64,000 bases of DNA from Polaromonas sp. Its GTDB lineage: Bacteria; Pseudomonadota; Gammaproteobacteria; Burkholderiales; Burkholderiaceae_C. The notes beneath the pieces were generated by a model. The model saw only the letters and a program-made list of their open reading frames with translations, was not told where the DNA came from and made no database searches. Location: positions 1 to 64,000 of the forward strand of contig JAIPCZ010000008.1 in assembly GCA_021737975.1 (NCBI GenBank), read 5' to 3'. The position numbers and the translations under genes were made by a program. Shown piece after piece: positions 18,379 to 27,809 of the stretch. How positions within the stretch are numbered: position 1 is the stretch's first letter; each line of letters opens with the position of its first letter.

Positions 18379-19796
18379 TGCGCCCAGCGGCCCGACTGGC
18401 GAGGCTTCCGGGCAAATTGCTCATGGTGGGCTTCGGCTGCATTGGCCAGGCGGTGCTGCCCTTGCTGTTGCGCCACCTCGAATTGCGCCTGGCGCAGATC
18501 ACCATCGTGACCGCCAGCGCGGAGGGTGAGGGCATGGCCCGGCAACTGGGCGTCGATTTTGAGCTGCTTGCCTTGACCGAGGGCAACTACCGGGCCGTGC
18601 TGGCACCGCGCCTGAACGCTGGCGACTTTCTGCTCAATCTCTCGGTGGATGTGTCCAGTCTGGCGTTGCTTGAGTTGTGCTGGCAGCGTGGCGCGCTGTA
18701 TCTGGATGCCAGCATCGAGCCCTGGGCCGGGGGCTACACCGACCCAGCGCGTTCGATTTCGCAGCGCTCCAATTACGCCTTGCGCGAGGCAGTTCTGGCC
18801 TTCGCGCGCGACAAACGGCAAGGCCCGACGGCGCTGGTGACGCAGGGTGCCAACCCGGGTCTGGCTTCCTGCTTTGTCAAGCGGGCCCTCATCAACCTCG
18901 CCGCAGGCAGTGGCGAGGCGCTGACCAGGCCGCAGTGTCCCGACTCATGGGCGGCGCTGGCCCAGCGCCTGGGCATCAGGACCATTCATATTGCCGAGCG
19001 CGATACCCAGACCAGCGTGCAGCGCAAGCTGCGCCATGAATTTGTCAACACCTGGTCGGTGGCCGGTTTTATTGGTGAAGGGACCCAGCCCTCGGAGTTG
19101 GGGTGGGGCAGTCATGAGCGCCACTTCCCAGTCGATGGCGCCCGCCATGGTTTTGGCAGCGACGCCGCGATCTACCTGAACCGGCCGGGCATGGCGACCC
19201 GCGTGCGCAGCTGGACACCCCTGGAAGGCCCGTTCCATGGTTTTCTGGTCACCCACGGTGAGTCGATCTCGATCGCGGACCACTTGACGCTTCATAAAAG
19301 CGGCGCCGTGGTGTACCGGCCGACAGTGCACTACACCTATCACCCGTGCGACGATGCCGTGCTGTCGGTTCATGAAATGGCCGGCAGGAACTGGCGGCCG
19401 CAGCCAGTGCAACGAATTCTCAGGGACGAGATCACCAGCGGCCTGGACGAGCTCGGCGTGCTGCTCATGGGACACGCCGGCGGGGTCTACTGGTTCGGCT
19501 CGCGCCTGTCGATCGAACAGGCGCGCAGCTTGGCGCCCTTCAACAGTGCCACCAGCCTGCAGGTTGCCGCCGGTGTGCTTGCCGGCATGGTGTGGGCGTT
19601 GGCGCACCCGCAGGCGGGTGTCGTCGAACCCGAAGACATGGACCATGAGGCGGTGCTGGCCATTGCCAGCCCCTACCTTGGTGAACTTGTCGGCGTCCAC
19701 GGCGACTGGACACCGCTGCAGGGCAGAGGCCAGTTGTTCGCAGAGGACATGGACACCGAGGACCCCTGGCAGTTCAAAAATGTCCGGGTGCTGTAA
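18378..19796 (+). CDS. hss: Homospermidine synthase
   Basis: 472 residues. An N-terminal NAD-binding motif (GFGCIGQAVLP) and a saccharopine-dehydrogenase-like fold with the family segments QGANPGL, GLDELGVLLMGH and the C-terminal EPEDMDHE identify it. It makes homospermidine from putrescine (and spermidine) in an NAD-dependent reaction. Its one-base overlap with nrdJ implies co-expression from the FNR-like promoter. Residue positions were not compared with a structure. Confidence 0.85.
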   Translation: MRPAARLARLPGKLLMVGFGCIGQAVLPLLLRHLELRLAQITIVTASAEGEGMARQLGVDFELLALTEGNYRAVLAPRLNAGDFLLNLSVDVSSLALLELCWQRGALYLDASIEPWAGGYTDPARSISQRSNYALREAVLAFARDKRQGPTALVTQGANPGLASCFVKRALINLAAGSGEALTRPQCPDSWAALAQRLGIRTIHIAERDTQTSVQRKLRHEFVNTWSVAGFIGEGTQPSELGWGSHERHFPVDGARHGFGSDAAIYLNRPGMATRVRSWTPLEGPFHGFLVTHGESISIADHLTLHKSGAVVYRPTVHYTYHPCDDAVLSVHEMAGRNWRPQPVQRILRDEITSGLDELGVLLMGHAGGVYWFGSRLSIEQARSLAPFNSATSLQVAAGVLAGMVWALAHPQAGVVEPEDMDHEAVLAIASPYLGELVGVHGDWTPLQGRGQLFAEDMDTEDPWQFKNVRVL

Positions 19797-19851
19797 AGCC
19801 GAACTGCATTAGCCCTGGCGGACCCAGGTCCGCCCAGGTCTGATTGCGCTG

Positions 19852-20058
19852 TTGGCCCGAATTTTTCAAGACCGATTCCCGCTGGGCCTGGACAAGGCTG
19901 TGCGGTTAGACTCGGCCGGAACGCACAATGACCACCCCAACAGCCCGGTGGTGCCAGACCTTTACTGCGGTGGCCAGGATAGTTTTGAGCAGGTGCTGGA
20001 CCTGGTGGAGGATGCCAGCCAGGGGTTGCTGCGGCATGTCAGGGCGCGAGTAACTTGA
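19852..20058 (+). pseudogene. Remnant of a low-molecular-weight protein tyrosine phosphatase
   Basis: The frame reads LARIFQDRF...RLDSAGTHNDH, the segment that follows the active-site loop in LMW phosphatases, and then passes straight to VPDLYCGGQDSFEQVLDLVE, the family C-terminus with the DP(Y) general-acid region (here DL). The N-terminal CxGNICRSP loop and about 60 central residues are missing. The remaining pieces are in one frame, but no functional enzyme can result. Confidence 0.75.
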
Positions 20059-20122
20059 ATCTGATCCAGTGTTGAAATGGGCGAGCGCAGCACCCTGCAC
20101 CACGCATCACAAGGGGAAATAA

Positions 20123-20551
20123 ATGGGTTTTATCGGCAACATACTATGGTTTGTCTTTGGCGGCTTTGTGATGGGCTTGGGGTGGTGGCTGGCCGGGCTG
20201 CTGGCCTTCATCACCATCGTGGGAATTCCCTGGGCAAAGGCTTGTTTTGTGATCGGACAATTCGCGTTTCTTCCCTTTGGCAAGGTTGCCATCAGCAGAA
20301 AAAACCTGACCAAGCAGGACGACATTGGAACCGGCGTCTTGGGCTCGTTGGGCAACATCATCTGGTTCATCTTTGCCGGTGTCTGGCTCGCGATCGGCCA
20401 CTTGTTATCGGCCCTTCTGTGTTTTGTCACCATCATCGGCATCCCCTTCGGCATCCAGCACTTGAAGCTGGCCAGCCTTGCGCTCGCGCCGATCGGCAAG
20501 ACCATCGTGGACAAGGAAGTTGCTGAGGCCGCTGGATATTCGGGAATTTAG
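20123..20551 (+). CDS. yccF: YccF-domain inner membrane protein
   Basis: 142 residues built from two similar halves, each with a hydrophobic stretch and a GNI(L/I)WF start and a (V/I)GIPW/F motif; about four membrane helices. Function is unknown in all species I know of. A ribosome site (AGGGGAA) precedes the ATG. It stands alone between the phosphatase remnant and the cupin gene. Confidence 0.88.
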   Translation: MGFIGNILWFVFGGFVMGLGWWLAGLLAFITIVGIPWAKACFVIGQFAFLPFGKVAISRKNLTKQDDIGTGVLGSLGNIIWFIFAGVWLAIGHLLSALLCFVTIIGIPFGIQHLKLASLALAPIGKTIVDKEVAEAAGYSGI

Positions 20552-20722
20552 ATGCGGCAGTCATGCAGACTTGCCCGGTTAGTCAGTTTGTGCCGGTGAA
20601 GGATCTCCGCTGACAACAGCGCAGCGGAAGCAGTCCTGCAGAACGCTCCTCCAGTTTCAAACCATGATTCCCCTTCACCGCTGGGATCACCAGCGCCTGG
20701 TGTTGCGAGTGACACGGCTCGA

Positions 20723-21106
20723 TTAGAAGTGGTATTGAATTTTGCTGAAGTCACTGACTGCGAACGCATAAAGGATCATCAGGTCCTCTTCATCAACGTT
20801 GTTGATCTGGTGCCGGGCGTTACCAGGGATGAACAACATTCTTCCAGGTTCAACGCTATAAACAACATCCCCTATGGTGACGGTTCCGCGTCCTGACAGG
20901 GTGAAATATGTTTCAGGCTGTGAATGGCAATGAGGCTCGAGCGATTCACCCTTTCTGAGGCGAACGACTCCCATGGTCATGTCGTTCTGGCACCCTGAAC
21001 CACTGCCGAGCAGTTCTTTCCATTGGGCCTTGCCTCGCATGGCAAGCTGATCGAGCGGCCACCCATTCCATTCAAGCTCATCAAGGTGTTTGGAGGCCGT
21101 GTCCAT
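20723..21106 (-). CDS. Cupin-domain protein
   Basis: 127 residues. One cupin barrel with metal-ligand motif 1 (EPHCHSQPETYFTLSGRG) and motif 2 (PGNARHQINN). Such small cupins act as sugar-binding, dioxygenase-like or sensory domains. Base composition is lower in GC than its neighbours on the left, so it may mark the left part of the accessory stretch. The substrate is unknown. Confidence 0.8.
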   Translation of the reverse strand: MDTASKHLDELEWNGWPLDQLAMRGKAQWKELLGSGSGCQNDMTMGVVRLRKGESLEPHCHSQPETYFTLSGRGTVTIGDVVYSVEPGRMLFIPGNARHQINNVDEEDLMILYAFAVSDFSKIQYHF

Positions 21107-21772
21107 TACGAAGCTACTTTCATCAGTTTGATAGCGTCATTCTAGGTGCCAGGCAGATCGGCAAACGGTAGACCCGCCATTGGTCTTGTGGGGCAAGCCA
21201 CTCTGCTCCGGCGCAGGCGTTCAAAATTGAAGGTCGGGAATGGAGCGGAACGTAGACCGGCAAGCAGCTTGGATTCAACCGGTCGTAGAACTGCGCGATC
21301 TGCCTGCTCCATAGCCGCCGCTGGAAACCAGTGTTCGACCGGCAGCTTTGTGGCGACCATTTCGTCAAAGTGGGCACCAGCCATCGACTAGGAGCGGGCA
21401 TTGGGGTTGCTGGCCCGATTCCGGTCATTGAGAAAGCCGATTTCTTAAAACCGGTCGCTCAGGTTTTAAAAGTGATATGTGGCCTTGGTCAGCTTCTGAG
21501 CAGCGAAGCTGTGTGAAAACACCGACGAGAATCTTCGGTAAAGAAATCGACCGCATAGAACGGTCTACAGCTTGACTGGCAATTGGCGAAAAGTCTCTGA
21601 ACACCGGCTTCGAATTACCAGTCGGTCAACTTCTTCAGCGATTCCCAGTCAATTTCACAATTTTCATCGAACGGGATTAACATAACTGGCCAGACGCCCC
21701 GGTAGTGTTCTTTCAAAATTACTTAGACTCATAGTGTCCAGTTAAGTTGTGAACAAATTAAAATGACTCGGG
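21107..21772. other. Repeat-like intergenic DNA, no convincing gene
   Basis: 666 bases between the cupin and sialidase-fold genes. Two overlapping minus-strand frames (21123-21428) have no ribosome site and a composition unlike a protein. The part at 21230-21440 contains AAAGCTG(C/A)C(G/A)GTC-like motifs on the minus strand that resemble the repeated segments at 30360-30435 and 31691-31766, so it may be a decayed copy of the same dispersed element. The right third is AT-richer. Confidence 0.5.
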
Positions 21773-22840
21773 TTATTGAAGGGTGGACGCTTCTTCCTTT
21801 GCCAGGGTCAATTCCTGGTATACGATGTTCTTTCGGTTCCAGGTATAAGTCAGATGCAGCCTTGTACCGTCTGCGATGATCGCCGGGTACGAGAACTCGC
21901 CCGCTTCGGTTTCCAAGTCGATGATCTTCGTCCAGCTCTTACCATTGTCGGACGAGAAGGCGAGCGAAATCGGGTGACGCCGCCCCCAGTTTCCCTCGAC
22001 CGGGTTGTAGGCGAGGCAAAGTCCGCCGTCGTCCAAGCGCACGAGGTCGATACCGCTATTGTTATTGGGCAAATTTGTCGCGTAGGCAGCGCACCAAGTG
22101 CGGCCGTAGTCAGATGAATCGCTGCGATAAACATAACCGCGCGTGCTGCGCAGTAACATATGCACGTGGCCAGGAGCCGACTCCCACAAGGAGGGCTGGA
22201 TCACGCCATCCCATTTGAAGATGCGGGTCACGTCGGTTTCCCACAGTGCGTTGGCGGCAAGGCCATCCCACCTTTCGCTGTCGCTGGCAGCGTTACCGGT
22301 CCGGTGGTCGATCGGCACGTCGTGCTTGCTCCAGCTTTTCCCGACGTCTCCCGAAATGTCCACAAAGGAGTCCCAGAACTCCTCGGTCTCGACCGAGCCC
22401 GGGGCAATCCATTCGCCGTTCGACATGGCGATCAGCTTGTTACGCACTGGGCCGCGTGGCAATGTGTCGCCAGAGACGAGTTCCACGGGCGGCGACCAGC
22501 TACGGCCGAGGTTACTCGAGACAACCCAACGAGTGATCCACGTGTGGACGGATGCACCTACCTTGTAGAACAGCCACAACTTGTCACCAACCTTGTGCAG
22601 AACCGGATTCCAGTGGGCGAGTCCCTCTTCGGCGAGCACACGCTCGGGCTTCTGCCAGATGCCGCCCTCCGTCCTGGCCAGCCATATCGCCACATCGCCT
22701 TCACCTTCGCGCAGCCCGGCAAAAAAGGCGACCAGCAACTCGCCGGCAAGCAAGGTAACTATGCTTGATGCGTGACAGTTGTTGAATAGTGCATGCCCCT
22801 GCTGAAGCAGAAAGGCCTTTCTGCCCTTGACTACTTTCAT
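21773..22840 (-). CDS. Sialidase-fold (BNR/Asp-box) protein without signal peptide
   Basis: 355 residues. Asp-box motifs (S-x-D/N-x-G-x-S/T-W) recur: SSNLGRSW, SGDVGKSW, SSDYGRTW and SSDNGKSW, which indicates a six-bladed propeller of the sialidase superfamily. The start is MKVVKG at 22840, one base after the upstream stop and preceded by GGGAG, so there is no signal peptide and the protein should be cytoplasmic. A canonical RIP motif is not seen. It may cleave or eliminate a sugar acid from a small imported glycoside; true sialidase activity is doubtful. Confidence 0.75.
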   Translation of the reverse strand: MKVVKGRKAFLLQQGHALFNNCHASSIVTLLAGELLVAFFAGLREGEGDVAIWLARTEGGIWQKPERVLAEEGLAHWNPVLHKVGDKLWLFYKVGASVHTWITRWVVSSNLGRSWSPPVELVSGDTLPRGPVRNKLIAMSNGEWIAPGSVETEEFWDSFVDISGDVGKSWSKHDVPIDHRTGNAASDSERWDGLAANALWETDVTRIFKWDGVIQPSLWESAPGHVHMLLRSTRGYVYRSDSSDYGRTWCAAYATNLPNNNSGIDLVRLDDGGLCLAYNPVEGNWGRRHPISLAFSSDNGKSWTKIIDLETEAGEFSYPAIIADGTRLHLTYTWNRKNIVYQELTLAKEEASTLQ

Positions 22841-22841
22841 T

Positions 22842-23843
22842 TCAATGAGCTCCCACCTGCGCGCAGGCGAAATGGGATGCCCCCATGACGGTGCCAGATT
22901 CAATGGCCTCTGCGACTTTCATGGTGTTGGCGGCATTGCCAAAATTCGACGCGGTGTTCGATCTTTCGGTAATTGCGCGAAAAAAATCGCGATACTCGTC
23001 GATGATTCCCATGGTCAGAAGTCCATCGCCATCGTCGTCGTCGAGCGTGGAAATCACGCGGCCATGTTCGTGCACCTCGATCTTTCCGGGATGGTCGCTG
23101 GTATACGACTGCGGGCAGTGCAGGTAGATCGACGTATTCCGTCCATGGAGTTCATAGCGTTCGATACTCGATCCGCAACACGGAAAAAACTTAAATAGGC
23201 CGCAGATTCCCGATTCAAAAACCACCGAACTGATCCAGAAGTCGGACCCATTCTTGCTGATCGTTCCGGTTTCAGTCCGCACGGCAATGATCGGACCGCA
23301 CAGGTATTCCATGTAATTGATGCCATGCACTCCTGTCTCCCGCACGAAGTGGTCATAGTTCCGCTCGTTGCGGTAGAAATGGCACTCGGCGAAATAGGGG
23401 CGATCAATGCCGTCCGCTATTTGCTTGAAACGGCGGTTGATCGGCATGTATCGGCGGTTGAACGCGACAACATTGGGCACCTTGATGCGCTGCGCGAGCA
23501 GCAGCGCATCAAGGTAAGTCTTGCCAGGCGGCTTTTCTGTGAATATCGGCACGCCGCGCACCATCAGCTTGCTGACGATTTCGAGCAGAACATTCGAATT
23601 CACGAGAACGACGAAGCAATCCAGATGTTCATCGTTCAGCGCATCGGCAAGATCGTCATACACACGTCCAATTGAGAATTGGCGTGCGACCTGTTCCGCC
23701 GTCTCGCGTGTCCGATTCCAGATCCCGGCAATCTCGATTGCCGTCTCTTTGGCGAGAACAGCGAGCGAAGGTAGATGGTACTCCCTTGCCCATTCGCCGG
23801 CACCGATCAACGCGATGCGCAGCGGTTTGTTTGTGGTGTTCAT
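22842..23843 (-). CDS. Gfo/Idh/MocA-family oxidoreductase (second of the island)
   Basis: 333 residues. N-terminal Rossmann fold IALIGAGEWAREYHLPSL, then the EKPPGK motif whose Lys is a typical catalytic or nucleotide-contact residue, and a C-terminal alpha/beta dimer domain. It would oxidise or reduce a sugar or inositol derivative with NAD(P). The start at 23843 is the ATG directly before the Rossmann strand. It lies between iclR and the sialidase-fold gene. Confidence 0.85.
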   Translation of the reverse strand: MNTTNKPLRIALIGAGEWAREYHLPSLAVLAKETAIEIAGIWNRTRETAEQVARQFSIGRVYDDLADALNDEHLDCFVVLVNSNVLLEIVSKLMVRGVPIFTEKPPGKTYLDALLLAQRIKVPNVVAFNRRYMPINRRFKQIADGIDRPYFAECHFYRNERNYDHFVRETGVHGINYMEYLCGPIIAVRTETGTISKNGSDFWISSVVFESGICGLFKFFPCCGSSIERYELHGRNTSIYLHCPQSYTSDHPGKIEVHEHGRVISTLDDDDGDGLLTMGIIDEYRDFFRAITERSNTASNFGNAANTMKVAEAIESGTVMGASHFACAQVGAH

Positions 23844-23908
23844 TTTTTGTCCAAATTTCGTGTGCATAACGGCACCATCCACGCCTGAAGCTATCGCTAT
23901 TTGTCCAC

Positions 23909-24691
23909 TCAGCTGGCGGCGCTTGTTCCGCAATACCCGAATAGGCGCGAAATTTCGTTTGCAGCCGCAATCACCTGCATCGCGATTTCCGGCACCCACT
24001 CGGGAGTAATTCGTGAGGTGATCCCCAATGCGCTGAGTGAGGCGAACACTTTGCCGTCGTGATCGCGGATCGGCGCGGCGACGCCGCGGACCATCTCATA
24101 ATGCTCGGAATAGCTGACGGCATAACCGGCAAGACGGATTTCGGAAAAAGCGGCGCGTAAACTCGTCATACTCGTGATCGTGTTCTCGGTGTACTTCTGC
24201 AGCCCTTTGACCTTGACGGTGGCTTCCATCTCCTCACTTTTCATGAAGGCGAGGATTGCTTTACCGGCGGCGGTCGCATGCAGTGGTGCGGGAATGCCTA
24301 TCCCTCCGTGAAAAAGATAATGCGGCCAGGTCGTGCTACCCGATTCAAAGCTTTCGATCGGAAGCACCTCGCCATGCGCAACGACCGCGAGATGAATCGT
24401 GCAATTGATATCCTCGCTGAGTTTTTGCATGAAGGGCAGCGCAATCTTCCGGATTTCGAGCTGCGAACGTGCACCGCTCCCCCACTCGATGAGTTTGACG
24501 CCTAACTCGTATTTCCCGGTCGCCGCGTCCCGCCGAACCAACTCTTCGGATTCCAGAGTACCCAGGATCTTGAAGAGCGTGCTCTTGGGCAAGGGCAGCT
24601 GTTTCAGAATTTCGATATAGCTCAACGTTCCCTGGTCTTTCAGTAGGTCAAGGATGCGTACTGCCTTGACTATCGAATTTACTAATTCCAT
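23909..24691 (-). CDS. IclR-family transcriptional regulator
   Basis: 260 residues. N-terminal winged helix-turn-helix (to about residue 65; LPKSTLFKILGTLESEELVRR in part) and a C-terminal effector-binding domain with HATAAGKAILA and GVAAPIRDHDG, both characteristic of IclR. It probably controls the surrounding catabolic genes in response to the imported compound. A GTCTCACAAA segment just upstream (24701-24710) resembles GTTTCACAAAT in front of the operon (29969-29979). Confidence 0.9.
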   Translation of the reverse strand: MELVNSIVKAVRILDLLKDQGTLSYIEILKQLPLPKSTLFKILGTLESEELVRRDAATGKYELGVKLIEWGSGARSQLEIRKIALPFMQKLSEDINCTIHLAVVAHGEVLPIESFESGSTTWPHYLFHGGIGIPAPLHATAAGKAILAFMKSEEMEATVKVKGLQKYTENTITSMTSLRAAFSEIRLAGYAVSYSEHYEMVRGVAAPIRDHDGKVFASLSALGITSRITPEWVPEIAMQVIAAANEISRLFGYCGTSAAS

Positions 24692-24821
24692 TGATCAGAG
24701 GTCTCACAAAGTTATTCAAACGTCACGTCATCCGCGCCGCACCGGGGGAAGGGCGCGGTGCGAGCGCGCTTGACGATCATGCCGAAAGTTACCGGGGCAA
24801 GAGGCTCACCCAGGAAGCCTT

Positions 24822-25826
24822 CTATTTCACCGACGTAAGGCTCGCATAAAGAACACGCGACTTATCGTCAGCCTTTTTCAGGAAATCATCGACCATCGGT
24901 TTCACCGCGGCACGGAAAGCGGTCTTGTCCACCTCGTTAACTTTGACGCCCGAGGCTTTCAAGTCGCCGAGCGATTTTTCCACGTATCTTCCGAAGTTCT
25001 TACTAAAGCTTTCCTCTGAGGATTTGCCGGCCTTCATCATGGCTTTCTGCAAATCGGGCGGCAGGGCGTCGTAGACCTTCTTGCTCATCAGGATGGGGTC
25101 GGGGATGACAAACTGTTGAGTTAGCGAATAATACTTCGCGACCTCCTGCATCTTGTTCGCGGTAATCACCGGCGGGCTGTTTTCGAGACCGTCGATAACG
25201 CCCTGCTGCACCGCAGAGTACACCTCGCCCCAGGGCATCGGCGTGCCGATAGCGCCCATTGCGCTAATGCTGTTGGCCAGGACCGGATCCAGCATGACCC
25301 GGATCTTGACGCCTTTGAGGTCGCTCGGCGTCTTGACTGGTCGCTTGGTATTGAGCACGCTGCGTTCGCCCATATTCCACCAGCCCAGGATCTTGAATCC
25401 GGCAGCTTCAGCAGACTCGTTCAGGATCTTTGCGACCGCCGGGCTATTGACCGCGCGAAGCGCATGCTCGCCATTGTCGAAGGTAAAGGGAAGCGAGAAG
25501 ACCGACCACATCTTGTCGAAGTTGGAAAGATCGGAGGCAGCGCACTCCGACATCTCAATCGTCCCAGCGCGCAGACCTTCGAGCTGTCCTATTTGGCTGC
25601 CGAGCTGGGAGCTCGGATAGAACTTCATGGCAACCCTGCCACCGGAGGCCTCGCTGATCAGCTTGCCGAGTTCGGCTGCACCTTCCGCCTGCGCTCCGAC
25701 CGGTGGATAAACGACGGCGTATTTCATTTCGATCTTGCCCGCCGTCTGGGCAAATGCCGTCCCGGCGGCGATCACCATCGTGCACGCTGCGGCCTTGAGT
25801 ATCTTTTTAAACCTATTGTTCATCAT
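24822..25826 (-). CDS. dctP: TRAP transporter substrate-binding protein, DctP type
   Basis: 334 residues. A cleavable signal peptide ends near AFAQ (about residue 27). The body shows the family pattern including RVMLDPVLANS, GEVYSAVQQGVIDGLEN and NPP(V)-like sequences, with the arginine in KIRVM the likely carboxylate ligand. It binds an organic or sugar acid in the periplasm and hands it to DctQM. AGGAG lies 6 bases before the ATG. An 82-base gap separates it from dctM. Confidence 0.93.
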   Translation of the reverse strand: MMNNRFKKILKAAACTMVIAAGTAFAQTAGKIEMKYAVVYPPVGAQAEGAAELGKLISEASGGRVAMKFYPSSQLGSQIGQLEGLRAGTIEMSECAASDLSNFDKMWSVFSLPFTFDNGEHALRAVNSPAVAKILNESAEAAGFKILGWWNMGERSVLNTKRPVKTPSDLKGVKIRVMLDPVLANSISAMGAIGTPMPWGEVYSAVQQGVIDGLENSPPVITANKMQEVAKYYSLTQQFVIPDPILMSKKVYDALPPDLQKAMMKAGKSSEESFSKNFGRYVEKSLGDLKASGVKVNEVDKTAFRAAVKPMVDDFLKKADDKSRVLYASLTSVK

Positions 25827-25908
25827 GAATATCTCCTAATTAGCGATCGAAAGCCCGATCAGGCATGGGGATGGGTGAAAGCAAATGACATCGAGTGGCC
25901 AATTAAAC

Positions 25909-27201
25909 TTACAAGAGATAGCCGAGCATGCGCGGAACCGCGAGAACGAGCTCGGGCACATAGGTAACCAGGAAAAGGACGATCAGTTCGGCGAGCAGGA
26001 ATGGCATGATCGCCCTGAACGTCTTTTCAACCGGCACCTTGGCGATGCCGCTCGCGATGAACACACACACTCCGAGTGGCGGCGTTCCAGCACCAATGAT
26101 CAGGTTGAGAACCATGATCAGGCCGAAATGGACGCCATCGATCCCGAGCGACAATGCAATGGGCGTCAGAATCGGGGCGAGGATGATTACGGCAGCAGCA
26201 CCGTCCATGAACATTCCGACAAAAAGCAGCAGCACGTTGACGAGAAGCAGGTACACGGCCGGCGAATGCGAGACGGAAAGAAAGAACTCGCCTATGAAGA
26301 CTTGGACCTGCACCGCAGCGAAAACCCAGCCCAATATCTTTGCACAGCAGATGATCATCATCACGTTGGCGGTGAGAAAAGCCGTGTGCTTGAACATCGG
26401 GATCAGGTCGCTCAGTTTCAGTGTCTTGAGGACGAAGAAGCCGATGATCAGCGAGTACAGAACGGCGACGGCGCCAGCTTCGGTCGGTGTGAAAAATCCG
26501 CCGAGAATGCCGCCGATGATGATGACCGGCATGATCAGGGGCAGTATGCCCTGAACCGTGATTCGCATTGCCTCGGCGAACGGGATTGTTTCGTGACGCC
26601 GCGGAAACTTCTGTTTCACATCCATGATCAGGACGACAATGATGAGTGAAACCGCAATCCCGATGCCAGGGACGATTCCGCCCATGAACATCGCGCCGAT
26701 GGATTCGCCGACGGTCACGCAATAGACCACCATCATGATGCTCGGCGGAATGATGGGGCCGCAGGTCGATGCGGCGGCTATGAGTGCCGCACTCCAGGCC
26801 GGCTTGTAGCCCTCCTTGGTCATCGCCGGAATGAGCAGTCCGCCCATCGCCGAAGTGTCGGCCTGCGCCGACCCCGTCACGCCACCGAAGAACATGCAGC
26901 CAAGGATAGAACTGTTAGCAAGACTCGCCGGCGCCTTCCCGATCAGCAGCCGGGCGAAATTTACAAGCCGTTCGGTAATGCCGCCGCGGTTCATCAGTTC
27001 GCCAGCCAGAATAAAGAAGGGAATGGCCAACAGTGGAAAAAAGCTTGCGCCGCTGTAAACGGACTGCGGAATGACCAGAAGCGGATTCCCCTGGACCATT
27101 AAAAGACCGGCCGCGCCGGCGGCGCCGAGCGCCAGGTAGATGGGCATGCCGAGTAGCATCAAAACGAAAATCAAGGCGAGTAACGTCAATCCAATATCCA
27201 C
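25909..27201 (-). CDS. dctM: TRAP transporter large permease, DctM type
   Basis: 430 residues, almost wholly hydrophobic, about 12 helices. DctM carries out sodium-coupled uptake. The GTG at 27201 is chosen because AGAGGGGA lies five bases before it and the family begins MDIGLTLLAL; an upstream TTG lacks a ribosome site. Conserved FFGGVTGSAQADTSAMGG and IPPSIMMV are visible. It follows dctQ by 33 bases. Confidence 0.92.
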   Translation of the reverse strand: MDIGLTLLALIFVLMLLGMPIYLALGAAGAAGLLMVQGNPLLVIPQSVYSGASFFPLLAIPFFILAGELMNRGGITERLVNFARLLIGKAPASLANSSILGCMFFGGVTGSAQADTSAMGGLLIPAMTKEGYKPAWSAALIAAASTCGPIIPPSIMMVVYCVTVGESIGAMFMGGIVPGIGIAVSLIIVVLIMDVKQKFPRRHETIPFAEAMRITVQGILPLIMPVIIIGGILGGFFTPTEAGAVAVLYSLIIGFFVLKTLKLSDLIPMFKHTAFLTANVMMIICCAKILGWVFAAVQVQVFIGEFFLSVSHSPAVYLLLVNVLLLFVGMFMDGAAAVIILAPILTPIALSLGIDGVHFGLIMVLNLIIGAGTPPLGVCVFIASGIAKVPVEKTFRAIMPFLLAELIVLFLVTYVPELVLAVPRMLGYLL

Positions 27202-27234
27202 TGGGTTCCCCTCTAAGCTTTTCAAAAGCTGCTA

Positions 27235-27717
27235 TCAATGACTGCTGGACCTGAACTCGACGATCACCGTCTTCAGGTATTCATAAATTGCCAGGAAGGC
27301 TCCGATCGGCAAGATCGCATAGACAAACTGGATCGGGATGCGCAGCACAGTGGTGACCATGCCCCGGGAGTCCATCGCATACCGCGCTGCAGCGACGAAG
27401 AAAAGAACAAGAAAGGCAAGTCCGATCAGACTCGTCGCAAACCTGACTGCGTGGCGGGCCGACCGTGGCAACAAGTTGATGAAGACGTGCAACTCCGTGT
27501 GCATTCCGCGGCGGGTAACTGCGGGTACGCCAAACATCACCATCGACACCATCAGGATGGTAATCACCTCGTCGGACCAGAGGATGCCACTATCGAGCAC
27601 ATACCTAAAGAACACCTGGACAACGACGATTATTGAAATGAAGACAATCGTCCAAATGGAGACAAAATCCTCAAGAAAACCAATGGTCCGATCAAATTTC
27701 GTAAAGGCCTTCTGCAT
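27235..27717 (-). CDS. dctQ: TRAP transporter small permease, DctQ type
   Basis: 160 residues with four predicted helices and the family motif W(S)DEV in the second helix region, plus FGVPAVTRRGMHTELHV. The start at 27717 has GGAG 8 bases upstream; the ATG four codons earlier does not. Together with DctM and DctP this makes a complete TRAP system. A short hairpin (GCCGGAATTCACCGGC) lies in the 92-base gap before it. Confidence 0.9.
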   Translation of the reverse strand: MQKAFTKFDRTIGFLEDFVSIWTIVFISIIVVVQVFFRYVLDSGILWSDEVITILMVSMVMFGVPAVTRRGMHTELHVFINLLPRSARHAVRFATSLIGLAFLVLFFVAAARYAMDSRGMVTTVLRIPIQFVYAILPIGAFLAIYEYLKTVIVEFRSSSH

Positions 27718-27809
27718 ACATAACTCCATAATAAAACTGCGGTTTATGTGTAACGATAGGTATCGTGCTTACTGCCGGAATTCACCGGCTTGGCGTCGGT
27801 ATCGCACCT

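Noticed and set aside
20055-20068. TTGAATCTGATCCA before yccF as a fifth FNR-like site
   Set aside because: No -10-like hexamer lies at the spacing seen at the other sites.
21127-21140. TTGATAGCGTCAT near the cupin start as another FNR-like site
   Set aside because: The half-sites are five rather than six bases apart and the site is too close to the start codon for an activator.
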